Below, in pieces: positions 56,224 to 64,000 of a stretch of DNA of 64,000 bases. Numbering within the stretch: position 1 is the first letter of the stretch; each line of letters begins with the position of its first letter. A program made the position numbers and the translations under genes. The DNA is from VAZQ01 sp963840535 (GTDB lineage Bacteria; Pseudomonadota; Alphaproteobacteria; Rhizobiales; Xanthobacteraceae). The notes beneath the pieces were generated by a model. It was not told the origin of the DNA and did not search any database. It was given only the letters and a program-made list of their open reading frames with translations. The stretch spans positions 93,134-157,133 of the forward strand of contig CAWIZJ010000067.1 of assembly GCA_963840535.1 (NCBI GenBank). Reading direction: 5' to 3'.

Positions 56224-56716
56224 CTTTTCACTCCTCGAGCAACGCGCATCGACGTCCGGCGCGGGCGGCGGGCTCCCGGTTCTCTAACAAGTAGCCCCCT
56301 AACGAATCCTTAGGCCGGCCGGGTTCGGCCACCCCCTTACCGGAGTTGACGGCGCGGACTGCCGAGGTCGTAGGATGATCGAGCTGCAGGGCGGAACCCA
56401 TGACGTCGCCGCCGCTGGGATGATTGGTTTTACTTCGCTCGACCCATCTTACAGTCTGCGAAGCCGATGCATGTCGATCTACGCTAACGTCTTGTTTAGC
56501 CTTCCACGGAGTTTAACTGGCCCGCTCGAAGTCTTGGTGAGACAATCGAAGTGGCTCGGCTTGGCAGATCGGGGGGTGACCCTGTAGCCCACTGCGACCT
56601 CAGCCCACGCCAGGCCGAGCCACCACACCCGCAGGGAAAGACTTTGGCACGCCCTGTCGGTCTCGATCGGCGAGGGCATCGACGCTTGGTGCGTATTTCC
56701 CGATCGGGCGCGGCCT
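56224..56716. other. Region with probable decayed 5' part of the L,D-transpeptidase gene
   Basis: About 490 bases. Short frames only. The last 150 bases probably held the N-terminal part of the transpeptidase, but I could not trace it in any single frame. No RNA gene seen. Confidence 0.35.
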
Positions 56717-57472
56717 ATGCGAGCGACTGCCGCCAGCGATGCGGCCCGGCGTCAGCCCGAAACGGATTACTGCCTATTCGAGCGCCAGCCCTATCTGCCG
56801 CGCTTCATGGCCGGCGGCGAGGGCAATCCTCTGGGCGCACGTGCGCTTTATCTCGGCAGTACGCTCTACCGCATCCATGGCACCAATCAGCCGTCGACGA
56901 TCGGAAGCTTCGTGCCGTCGGGCTGCATCCGGCTCACCAACGCGGACATCGCGGATCTCTATGCGCCGGTGAAGGTCGGCACACGCGTCGTCGTGCTGCG
57001 AGGCAGGCCGCCGGCGACGTCCGCCGCGGCGGCGGTCGGTTCCGCGGTCTCTTCCGGCGCGCCGACGGCTTCGGACGTGCCGAGAAGAAAGCTACGCACG
57101 CCTGACGAGATTGCCTCGAAGCTACGCTCGACACCCCGAGTGAGCGCGACCGGCGAGGCTCCACCAACTTCCCGCGGTGGCGGCTGCTCGGACCCGGTGA
57201 TCAGGCTCCCGGCCGGGAGGATTCGCGTTCGTCGTGAGGGTCCCGTCCCGGTCTTCCGTCGGAGCGACGATAGGCGAGGAGGACAGAGTCTCCGGAACCC
57301 GTCCTCCTGGCAGGCGGGCTCACACCCACATGCAGTCGCCGTTGCCTCGGAATCCTTGGCTGAACGGTCGGCGCACGGCCGCTACGCGCAACTAGTCCTA
57401 GGCATGTCTTCGAACCAACCTATGCGTTTTGCTGCTTACAACCCGCGAGCGCTGACTGCCACCGTGAATTGA
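56717..57472 (+). pseudogene. L,D-transpeptidase (YkuD) remnant
   Basis: The open frame contains the second half of a YkuD catalytic domain: RQPYLPRFMAGGEGNPLGARALYLG, RIHGTN with the catalytic-site His, and SFVPSGCIRLTNADIADLY with the active-site Cys, then VKVGTRVVVL. The usual N-terminal strands are missing or scrambled upstream, and after about residue 130 the sequence is Pro/Arg/Ser-rich and unlike the family. Intact enzymes make 3-3 crosslinks in peptidoglycan or attach outer-membrane lipoproteins. Probably inactive or misassembled. Confidence 0.7.
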
Positions 57473-57706
57473 GAGAAGCCGTGGTCATTGACCGCTGGCG
57501 GCCAGTCGTCTGCATCGCGTGAGATTGCCGCACCGCGACAACTGGCGGGCAAGAAGTGCGAGCTCGCCAATGCCGCGCCCGAGACCCAGACAGGCGTCAG
57601 CCACCGTCGAAGCAGCGAGTCAGTCGGCCTGCGCTCGCGAAAGCGGCAGGCGTCGAGCGTGACGAAACTGCCCGCGAATTGCGCGACCAGAACCCAGCCG
57701 GTTTGC

Positions 57707-58693
57707 CTACCATTCCATGGTGAAGGCGCGTTCGAGAACAACGTTGCCGCCGGCCGTGATGGTGTACATCGCGCGATAGATTCCCTGTGGCCACCCGCCC
57801 GCCGGCGGCTTCCTGCCGACGAACACCATGACTTGAGCCTTGTCGCGGTCGAGCGGCTTGGCACTGTTCTCGGCGACGATGCGACCGTCCGGTCCCGTTA
57901 TGGCGAGCCTCTGAATATCGCCCGCCTTCGCCCCGATGGCACGGACGTAAGCGACCAGCGGGCTCTCGCGGGTCGGTGCAACGAGCTCGTCGTTCTCAAT
58001 CGCCTGCATTTCAACCGACCGATCGGTGAAGCCTGTATTGAGCAGCGCGCGCGGCTTGTAGGCGAGCGCTGCCTGCAGCGAGGGCTCCCACAACGAGCGG
58101 CCAGCGCCGCAACTACCCTGCGGGGCTTCGAACGCGAAAGGCTCCACCAGGTCCCCCCGGAACGTCACCCCGAAGTGCAGATGCGGATACTCGGTGAGAC
58201 CGCTCATCCCGACCCGGCCCAACCGCTGGGATGCTTGTATGGCCTCTCCCGGCTTCACCATCACACTGCCCTGCGCCATGTGACAGTATTGCGTATTCCA
58301 GCCATCCCCATGATCGATGACGACGCCATTGCCGCACTCGCGGCCTTCGACGGCGCCGATCCCGCGCTCGCGGACCGAGACGTCAGCAACTCCGTCGCGC
58401 ACCCTGAGGACACGGCCGGCCGCCGCGGCAAGGACATCGACGCCGGCGCGTTGGGCGCGCAGCGAAGGCAGGCGAAAATCGGTGCCCTTGTGGGCATTGT
58501 AGGTTCGCAGCCCGCACTGGTAGTCACGAACCCCGCCCGATGGATCGAGGTCCACGTAGTTTTGAATCTCGCAGGTCCGGCCGACCTCGCAGTTGATCGG
58601 AAGGCGAAACTCGATCGCCTCGGACACCGCACAGGGGATGGCCACCGCCATTGCGATGAACGCAGCGCATCGCGTGCGCGCCTGGTACCACAT
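57707..58693 (-). CDS. Secreted M23 metallopeptidase (LytM type)
   Basis: ATG 58693 lies 8 bases after GGAG; a start at 58705 adds 4 residues. About 328 residues with a signal peptide (through AVSEA). The M23 zinc site is complete: His and Asp in NAHKGTDFR, and HLHFG in YPHLHFGVT; GNGVVIDHGDGWNTQYCHM is the usual core strand. Cysteines in CEVGRTC and QCGLRTY suggest disulphides. A C-terminal beta domain of about 110 residues follows (VMVFVGRKPPAGGWPQGIYR). By family it cuts peptide crosslinks in peptidoglycan. It is a single gene. Confidence 0.9.
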   Translation of the reverse strand: MWYQARTRCAAFIAMAVAIPCAVSEAIEFRLPINCEVGRTCEIQNYVDLDPSGGVRDYQCGLRTYNAHKGTDFRLPSLRAQRAGVDVLAAAAGRVLRVRDGVADVSVRERGIGAVEGRECGNGVVIDHGDGWNTQYCHMAQGSVMVKPGEAIQASQRLGRVGMSGLTEYPHLHFGVTFRGDLVEPFAFEAPQGSCGAGRSLWEPSLQAALAYKPRALLNTGFTDRSVEMQAIENDELVAPTRESPLVAYVRAIGAKAGDIQRLAITGPDGRIVAENSAKPLDRDKAQVMVFVGRKPPAGGWPQGIYRAMYTITAGGNVVLERAFTMEW

Positions 58694-58771
58694 TGCATGC
58701 TCCATTCAGGCTGCTCGGCTTCTAAAGCAGGTAACGGGTTGAAAATGTGGCTGGTTCCGTGCCACAGCCCA

Positions 58772-58801
58772 GCCCCTTAATAGGGGCGCCCCTTGTGGGG
58801 C
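58772..58801. repeat. Two adjacent GCCCC/GGGGC hairpins
   Basis: GCCCC-TTAATA-GGGGC (58772-58787) is followed by GCCCC-TTGT-GGGGC (58788-58801). The two palindromes can pair with each other in alternative ways. They lie in the gap between two divergent genes. Confidence 0.6.
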
Positions 58802-58852
58802 CTGCGAGGGGCATCCCTTGCACCATATGCAACCGCAGAGCGTGCTGCACCA

Positions 58853-58920
58853 GCCTTGCGTGAATCGCCTTGCGTGAATCGTGGAAGTCAATCGTGCCAG
58901 GGGTGGGGCAGGGGTGGGGC
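58853..58920. repeat. Short direct repeats upstream of the GT2 gene
   Basis: GCCTTGCGTGAATC occurs twice head to tail (58853-58880), and AGGGGTGGGGC occurs twice head to tail (58899-58909 and 58910-58920), 70-140 bases before the glycosyltransferase start. Slippage products or binding sites are both possible. Confidence 0.6.
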
Positions 58921-58991
58921 ATGAAGTCCGCCGGGAAGACCCGAGCAAGCCGATGGATATGGTATCATAGCCACGGAGCCCATGACCGCGA

Positions 58992-60188
58992 ATGAATGCA
59001 CAAGCCACAGCCGCGCCGGCATGCAACGTCGAGCCAGGCGAGATCGAGCTTACGATACTCATGCCCTGCCTCAACGAACGGGAGACGCTGGCGACATGCA
59101 TTCGCAAGGCGCGCTCTTTCCTGACGGCATCGAATATCAGGGGCGAGGTGTTGATCGCGGACAACGGGAGCGTGGACGGCTCCCAAGCGATTGCCGTAGC
59201 AGAGGGCGCGCGCCTCGTCGAGGTGCCTGCGAGCGGATACGGGGCTGCGCTGCTGGGGGGCATTACGGTCGCCCGCGGGCGATTCATCATCGTGGGAGAT
59301 GCCGACGATTCCTATGACTTTTCGGCGTTGCAGCCCTTCGTCGACAAGTTGCGCGACGGCTTCGACCTCGTGATGGGGAACAGGTTTCGCGGCGGAATCG
59401 CCGAGGGAGCAATGCCGATGCTCCACAAGTATCTCGGCAATCCGGTGCTGAGCTTCCTTGGCCGTTTGTTCTTCTCGATCGACATAAGCGATTTTCACTG
59501 CGGCCTGCGCGGCGTCAATACCGCACGCATCCGTGCGCTGGAACTGCGAACGACCGGGATGGAGTTTGCCAGCGAAATGGTGGTGCGCGCGGCACTCACC
59601 GGATATCGAATCACCGAGGTCCCGACGACGCTCCGGAAAGATGGCCGCTCGCGGCCGCCGCACCTGCGGACCTGGCAGGACGGCTGGCGCCATCTCCGAT
59701 TTCTCCTGATGTACAGCCCGAGGTGGCTGTTTCTCTATCCAGGCATCGGGCTGTTCGGCTTGGGCCTCGCCGGCGTGGGCCTGTTGTTGCTAGGTCCGGT
59801 CAAGATCGGCGATGTCAGTATCGACGTGCACACCTTTCTGGTTGCCTGCGTCTGTATTCTGCTTGGGCTGCAAAGTATTACTTTCGCGGCCATCTCGCGC
59901 CGCTATGCCACGTCACACGGCCTCATTCCCCCCTCCCCGCGCTATGCATCCATTCTCGAAGCGCTAACCCTCGAGCGCCTGCTGATCGGCGCCCTTGTGG
60001 TCGGCGTGCTTGGGCTGATCGGGGTCGGTTGGTGCTTGGGCGTCTGGGCATCGGGAGGATTCGGACCGATCAGGGGCGTCTTTCTTCTACGCGTGCTGAT
60101 GCTCTCGCTCACGGCCGTCGCCGCCGCCGTTCAGCTGGTTTTCAGCGCATTTCTCGCCAGCATCGTCGCGGTTCCCTTGCAGAAGTAA
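58992..60188 (+). CDS. GT2 family membrane glycosyltransferase (dolichol-phosphate-mannose-synthase-like)
   Basis: A 398-residue protein. The GT-A domain has ILMPCLNERETL, IADNGSVDGS and a DxD-type GDADDSYDF, then GMEFASEMVVRA for acceptor binding. Four C-terminal helices follow (LFLYPGIGLFGLGLAGVGLL; FLVACVCILLGLQSITFAAI; LLIGALVVGVLGLIGVGW; VLMLSLTAVAAAVQLVFSAFL). Such enzymes move a sugar from an NDP-sugar to a lipid phosphate carrier. Its neighbour is a truncated methyltransferase, so it probably belonged to a surface glycan gene set. Confidence 0.9.
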   Translation: MNAQATAAPACNVEPGEIELTILMPCLNERETLATCIRKARSFLTASNIRGEVLIADNGSVDGSQAIAVAEGARLVEVPASGYGAALLGGITVARGRFIIVGDADDSYDFSALQPFVDKLRDGFDLVMGNRFRGGIAEGAMPMLHKYLGNPVLSFLGRLFFSIDISDFHCGLRGVNTARIRALELRTTGMEFASEMVVRAALTGYRITEVPTTLRKDGRSRPPHLRTWQDGWRHLRFLLMYSPRWLFLYPGIGLFGLGLAGVGLLLLGPVKIGDVSIDVHTFLVACVCILLGLQSITFAAISRRYATSHGLIPPSPRYASILEALTLERLLIGALVVGVLGLIGVGWCLGVWASGGFGPIRGVFLLRVLMLSLTAVAAAVQLVFSAFLASIVAVPLQK

Positions 60189-60191
60189 CTG

Positions 60192-60302
60192 ATGGCGACG
60201 GCTCGCGCTCCCAACCCGCAATACAATCTGGCCGCGCCAGACTCGCTCGCAGTGCGAATCGCTGCCCGTGTGCGCCGACGGATGTTCGCCGCCTTCATGG
60301 CC
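60192..60302 (+). pseudogene. SAM methyltransferase, N-terminal fragment
   Basis: Four bases after the glycosyltransferase stop, 37 residues (NPQYNLAAPDSLAVRIAARV to MFAAFMA) look like the start of a class I SAM methyltransferase that often follows such glycosyltransferases. At about 60303 the sequence turns into antisense insertion-sequence DNA, so the rest is lost. Confidence 0.55.
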
Positions 60303-60404
60303 AATGATCCCCGGGGCCCCATCGCAGGTCACCAGCAGCGGATCCTTGACGCCGCGACGCTTCATGTCCTCGAAAAACGCGCTCACCGTCTCGCCATCCT
60401 TATA
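60303..60404 (-). mobile_element. IS256/Mutator transposase fragment
   Basis: The minus strand encodes YKDGETVSAFFEDMKRRGVK and DPLLVTCDGAPGII, the segment around a catalytic Asp of IS256-family transposases. Only about 34 residues remain. It cuts off the methyltransferase gene. The rest of the element is gone. Confidence 0.7.
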
Positions 60405-60499
60405 AACTCTGGACTAATGCGCGAGTTCGTTTACAAATAGACTCATCCTGCCGGACGGCCGCATCACCGCGATGATCGGATCGGAAGTAGTTCAGGACG

Positions 60500-62765
60500 A
60501 TGCGAGAAATAGGTGATGCCCGACCGCAGGCACAGAAGTCGGCTGCGGCGGCATTGCAAGCCACGCTCAATCAGGGAATGGCGCTGCATCGGCAGGGAAA
60601 ACTGGCAGACGCAGAGCGCTGCTATGGCGAAGTTTTGCAGCGTCAACCAGACCATTTTGATGCGCTGCATCTACTCGAGTCATTGCTTGTCAAACAAGAC
60701 GAACGGAGCGCGGAGTTGAACTGATCAAAAGGGCTATCGAACTGAACCCAAAGGTCGCTGCTGCTCACAGCAACCTGGGCAATGCGCTAAGGGACCTCAA
60801 GCGTCCCGCGGAAGCGCTGGCAAGCTATGACACGGCGATCGCACTAAAGCCGGATGTTGCAGAGGCTTCACAGTAGTCGCGGCAATGCGTTGATGGTGCT
60901 CACGCGTCCCGCGGAAGCGCTGGCAAGCTATGATAGGGCAATCGCGCTCAAGCCCGATTACGCAGAGGCACACAACAATCGTGGCAATACGCTAAGGGAC
61001 CTCAAGCGTCCCGCGGAAGCACTGGCAAGCTACGACAAGGCGATCGCACTAAAGCCGGAGGTTGCAGAGGCGCACAGTAACCGCGGCAATGCGCTAAAGG
61101 ACCTCAAGCGTCCCGCGGAAGCACTGGCAAGCTACGACAAGGCGATCGCGCTCAAGCCCGACTACGCAGAGGCACACAACAATCGCGGCAATGCGCTGAG
61201 GGATCTGAAGCGTTACGAGAAAGCGCTGACAAGCTACAACAAAGCGATCGCACTGAAGCCCGATTACGCAGGGGCATACTACAATCGCGGCAGCGTATTC
61301 TTTCACTATAATCTCAATGATATGGCAGTGGCGAATTTTCAAAAAGCGTTTGAGATTGAGGAAGATTTTTTTCAGCAAGGGGTGCGGCTTGCTTTGCCGA
61401 ACTGCCAATTCTGTATGAACATGAGCAAGAAATTATCTTGCGACGCAAGGCTTATGAAGAAAAGCTTCGCGCCCTTTGCGATTTTGTCGAAGCAAAAGCT
61501 GCGCGTGGGGATCTAACAAAAATACTTGAAGCTCAACAGCCGTTTTATCTAGCCTATCAAGGGTACAATAATCGCGATCTCCAGCGGCTCTATGGCTCTA
61601 TGGCATGCCGCATTATGGAGTTTAAAAATCCTAGAACTCCTCTGATGCCGCGGGCTAAGCCTAATGAAAAAATTAAGGTAGGAATCGTCAGCGCTTTTTT
61701 CCACACGCACTCGAATTGGAAAATGCCCATCAAAGGGTGGCTCAGCCAACTAGATCGGAATTGGTTTAGGATTTTCGGATATCATGTCGGGACAGTGAAG
61801 GACTCGGAAACAGAGAATCGCCGCAGCGATGTGCGACCGATTTGTCCATCGCGCAATGACCATCGATGACTGGCGCAGAGAAATTCTCAACGACGCCGCG
61901 CATATCCTGATTTATCCGGGACTTTTAATGGACAATATTTCTACGCAGCTAGCTGCCCAGCGGCTAGCTCCAGTACAATGCAATTCATGGGGGCATCCTG
62001 ATACGAGCGGTATGCAAACGCTCGACTATTATCTCGGCAGTGATCTCATGGAGCCCGATGATGCTACTGAACATTATACAGAGCGTTTAATTCGCTTGCC
62101 TAACCTCGGTGTTTATTATGAGCCAATCGATATCGAGCCTTCAGCAATAAGTCGAACAGAACTTGGTTTACGTTCAGATGCAGTTGTCTTTTGGTGTGGT
62201 CAATCGCTTTACAAGTATCTGCCGCAATTCGATCAGGTATTTGCTCGTATTGCTCAGTTAGTTGAAAACTGTCAATTCATCTTTGTGGAACATCGTCTTG
62301 CAGAGCAACAAATTAGCGGTCTCTTCCGGAGGCGGCTTGAACGGGCATTCACGGTACCGGGTCTGAAAGAGTCTGATTATTGCGTATTATTACCGCGTTT
62401 TGAGTCACCGTAAATTCATTGGGGCGATTGGCCAGTGTGACATTGTTCTCGATAGCATCGGCTGGTCAGGCTGTAATACAACTCTAGAAAGTCTGTCTCA
62501 TAATCTTCCGATCGTAACGCTGGAGGGATCACTGATGCGCGGGCGCCATAGTGCAGCCATTCTACGTGTCATGGGGATTTATGAGATGATCACGAATAAT
62601 GTTGATGACTTTGTAACAACTGCAGCACGGTTAGGGAACCATCCCGAGGAACGTAATGAGCTGAGTTGAAAAATTGCTTCTAAGAAACATCGTCTCTATC
62701 GTGATCGCGCGTGTATTGATGCCCTTGAGGAATTTCTCGACCGCGCGCGCGGCAACAGACTGTAG
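60500..62765 (+). pseudogene. TPR protein with O-GlcNAc-transferase-like (GT41) domain, frameshifted
   Basis: The N-terminus (LNQGMALHRQGKLADAERCY) and six or so TPR units of 34 residues (RPAEALASYDKAIALKPDYAEAHNNRGNALRDLK type) are followed by a GT41 domain: VGIVSAFFHTHSNWKMPIKGW, IDDWRREILNDAAHILIYPGL, LAPVQCNSWGHPDTSGMQTLDYYLGS, DAVVFWCGQSLYKYLPQFDQVFARI, DIVLDSIGWSGCNTTLESL and TLEGSLMRGRHSAAIL. The frame breaks near 60722, 60872, 61390, 61820 and 62400, and an in-frame TGA at 62667 precedes the C-terminus. Repaired, about 750 residues. The GT41 half is visibly AT-richer than its surroundings, suggesting transfer. GT41 enzymes add GlcNAc or other sugars to proteins. Confidence 0.8.
60736..61300 (+). 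repeat. 102-bp tandem repeats encoding TPR units
   Basis: A unit of 102 bases (for example around GACCTCAAGCGTCCCGCGGA) recurs five to six times with few differences, far more alike at DNA level than needed for protein function. This indicates recent expansion or gene conversion and makes the copy number changeable and hard to assemble. Confidence 0.85.
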
Positions 62766-62860
62766 TGCCGCCGTGACCCGAGGGCGAGTTGCCGCGCACA
62801 CACGATGGATTACTTAACACACGCAGCATGTTCTCTGGATCGGGGAGTTTTGGCGGGTGT

Positions 62861-64000
62861 TCAGGAGCTGGTGGAACGGTGAAACCAAGTCTTCCTGGCG
62901 AGAGAGATCAACAGACAGATCGACAAGAAGGGCGGCACAGATGGCGAGCGGCGCCACGGGCGACATCCGCTCATGATATATTGCCGGAAAAAATGATATG
63001 TGGATAGGGCAAGCAGGAAGGATCGCGCCAGAACCGCAACGATCAAGGCTGCGACAATAATGAATATCGGGTCCCTCATCAGCCTTCGGGGCCAAAATCC
63101 GACCGCCACCAAGAATGCAAGAATACCCGCAGCGGTTACCAGGGCATAGATCTTGACCGCCGCCTGGAGTACCTGAAGCGAGGCCGCTCTGATCAAAGCT
63201 TTCGTTTGCGGCGGGGCATCTGTATCCGCTAGGACGTGGTAAGGTCGATTGAGAAATTCAAGCGCCTCCGGCCCATCCGGAGAAGCAAGATCGCTCACCG
63301 GCAGTCTTCGCGATATTGGCGGTGGGGCCCAAAACAGTGGCAGAGAGACAGCTTTGAGGAAAGCCCCTGGCAGTTTTTCCCATTGACTGGACGGAATTGC
63401 AGGTAGGGGCGGGGAAGCCAGGGAGAACATCTTAGGCGGGCCGTCGCGCACACCGATCCTACCTCGCTCGCCAAAGTTCTGTAGAACACTGCAGCCTTTT
63501 GCGGTGTCTCATGCATACCGACTTTGCCAGCCGCATCACGCAGAGCCCACATAAACCATCCCCCGCCGATGTCACCGCACGTGGATGGCAGAATTCGGCA
63601 AACCCCGTTGTTCCACGGATTCTCACTCTCGCTCGGGCCCAAGACGCTTTTGAGGGTCGCGAATAACGGACTCTCAGCATAAAGGAGCTGACGTGCCTCA
63701 CGCGGCAGTGGCAGGTAGGGACGCTCGTACGGCGCTCCCACTCTTTGCAGAGCTGCCATAGCCTTCTGAAAATCGGCATCACTCATTTCGATGATAACGA
63801 AGCGTCCATAGAACGCTCTGTTTAGCAAACCAATCCCGCCGGCCGTCAACGAAGCGAATAGCGCAACAACCAGCAGGCGTGAACATAGGCACCAGAACCG
63901 AGCCCGCATGGGCGTTGAAGCGGCGGGGGCAAGAACTGCAAGACTGCCGAGGGCGATAATTGTAAGAGATGGCAGTATCCGGATTCCTTCCTCTCGTGTG
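62861..64000 (-). CDS. Polytopic membrane protein, partial, frameshifted
   Basis: The frame is open from the right edge (ILPSLTIIALGSLAVLAP), through CSRLLVVALFASLTAGGIGLL, a soluble stretch (FVIIEMSDADFQKAMAALQRVGAPY, RILPSTCGDIGGGWFMW) and HETPQKAAVFYRTLASEV. It changes frame near 63400 (to WEKLPGAFLKAVSLPLFW), then continues with LVTAAGILAFLVAVGFW and IFIIVAALIVAVLARSFLLAL to a stop at 62861. The ATG at 63909 is internal. It has at least four helices with an extracytoplasmic domain. I do not recognise a named family. The last 40 residues may be in the wrong frame. Confidence 0.55.

Noticed and set aside
60192..60440. 82-residue open frame as a real small gene
   Set aside because: Its second half is the reverse complement of an IS256 transposase segment, so the frame is a fusion scar.
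60736..61300. CRISPR-like regular repeats
   Set aside because: The 102-bp units are contiguous, without unique spacers, and translate into TPR motifs.

Overview
The window is high-GC DNA from an alphaproteobacterium, most likely Hyphomicrobiales (Nitrobacteraceae/Xanthobacteraceae-like). This rests on gene content: a ccmIEFH - degP - two-component - glnE block, minCDE, a SciP-type DUF1153 regulator, DUF1236 and DUF2336 proteins, multi-GAF histidine kinases, and several genes starting with the MRRREF-type Tat leader of rhizobial substrate-binding proteins. I saw no rRNA, tRNA or CRISPR.

Layout. 1-2.7 kb: a minus-strand signalling operon of a von Willebrand A protein, a Ser/Thr kinase with a C-terminal FHA-like domain, and a calcineurin-type phosphatase cut by the left edge. 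2.9-5.8 kb: a broken small secreted protein and a complete group II intron. 5.9-7.3 kb: a chimeric SGNH hydrolase and Dps. 7.4-18.6 kb: the housekeeping block glnE, sensor kinase/regulator, degP, ccmH, ccmF, ccmE, ccmI (transcribed ccmI to glnE on the minus strand). 18.9-22.2 kb: a glycine-zipper lipoprotein, a second two-component pair and a DUF1236 protein. 22.4-24.4 kb: minCDE behind a perfect TTAA-N7-TTAA CtrA-type box. 24.5-27 kb: a coiled-coil protein, two overlapping secreted trypsin-like proteases and a small membrane protein. 27-35.8 kb is a scrambled accessory zone: a DNA-ligase/substrate-binding-protein chimera, an FAD oxidase split by an IS630-type element, a decayed five-GAF histidine kinase, and an MFS pump truncated at what looks like the 3' tail of a group II intron. 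35.9-43 kb: an intact MFS pump, YcgN-like protein, PBP1A, DUF1214/DUF1254 pair and DUF2336 protein. 43-48.8 kb: a capsule-type export set (OPX lipoprotein diverging from PCP, ABC permease and ATPase) and mmsA. 48.9-54.5 kb: polytopic membrane protein, collagen-like lipoprotein, C-methyltransferase, small protein and porin, all broken by small indels. 54.7-58.7 kb: SciP, a carrier protein lacking the attachment serine, L,D-transpeptidase remnant and M23 peptidase. 59-64 kb: a GT2 glycosyltransferase, IS scar, a TPR/O-GlcNAc-transferase-like gene of lower GC, and a membrane protein running off the right edge.

How it works together. The housekeeping genes serve nitrogen control (GlnE), cytochrome c maturation, envelope protein quality control, cell division placement (Min), cell-cycle transcription (SciP and candidate CtrA boxes) and peptidoglycan synthesis. 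The right third looks like a surface polysaccharide/glycosylation region. Many genes are interrupted by single-base shifts while both sides still read as well-preserved protein; some of this is probably assembly error, so I mark those genes as frameshifted rather than assume they are dead. The best candidate for an under-described system is the VWA-kinase/FHA-phosphatase operon at the left edge.
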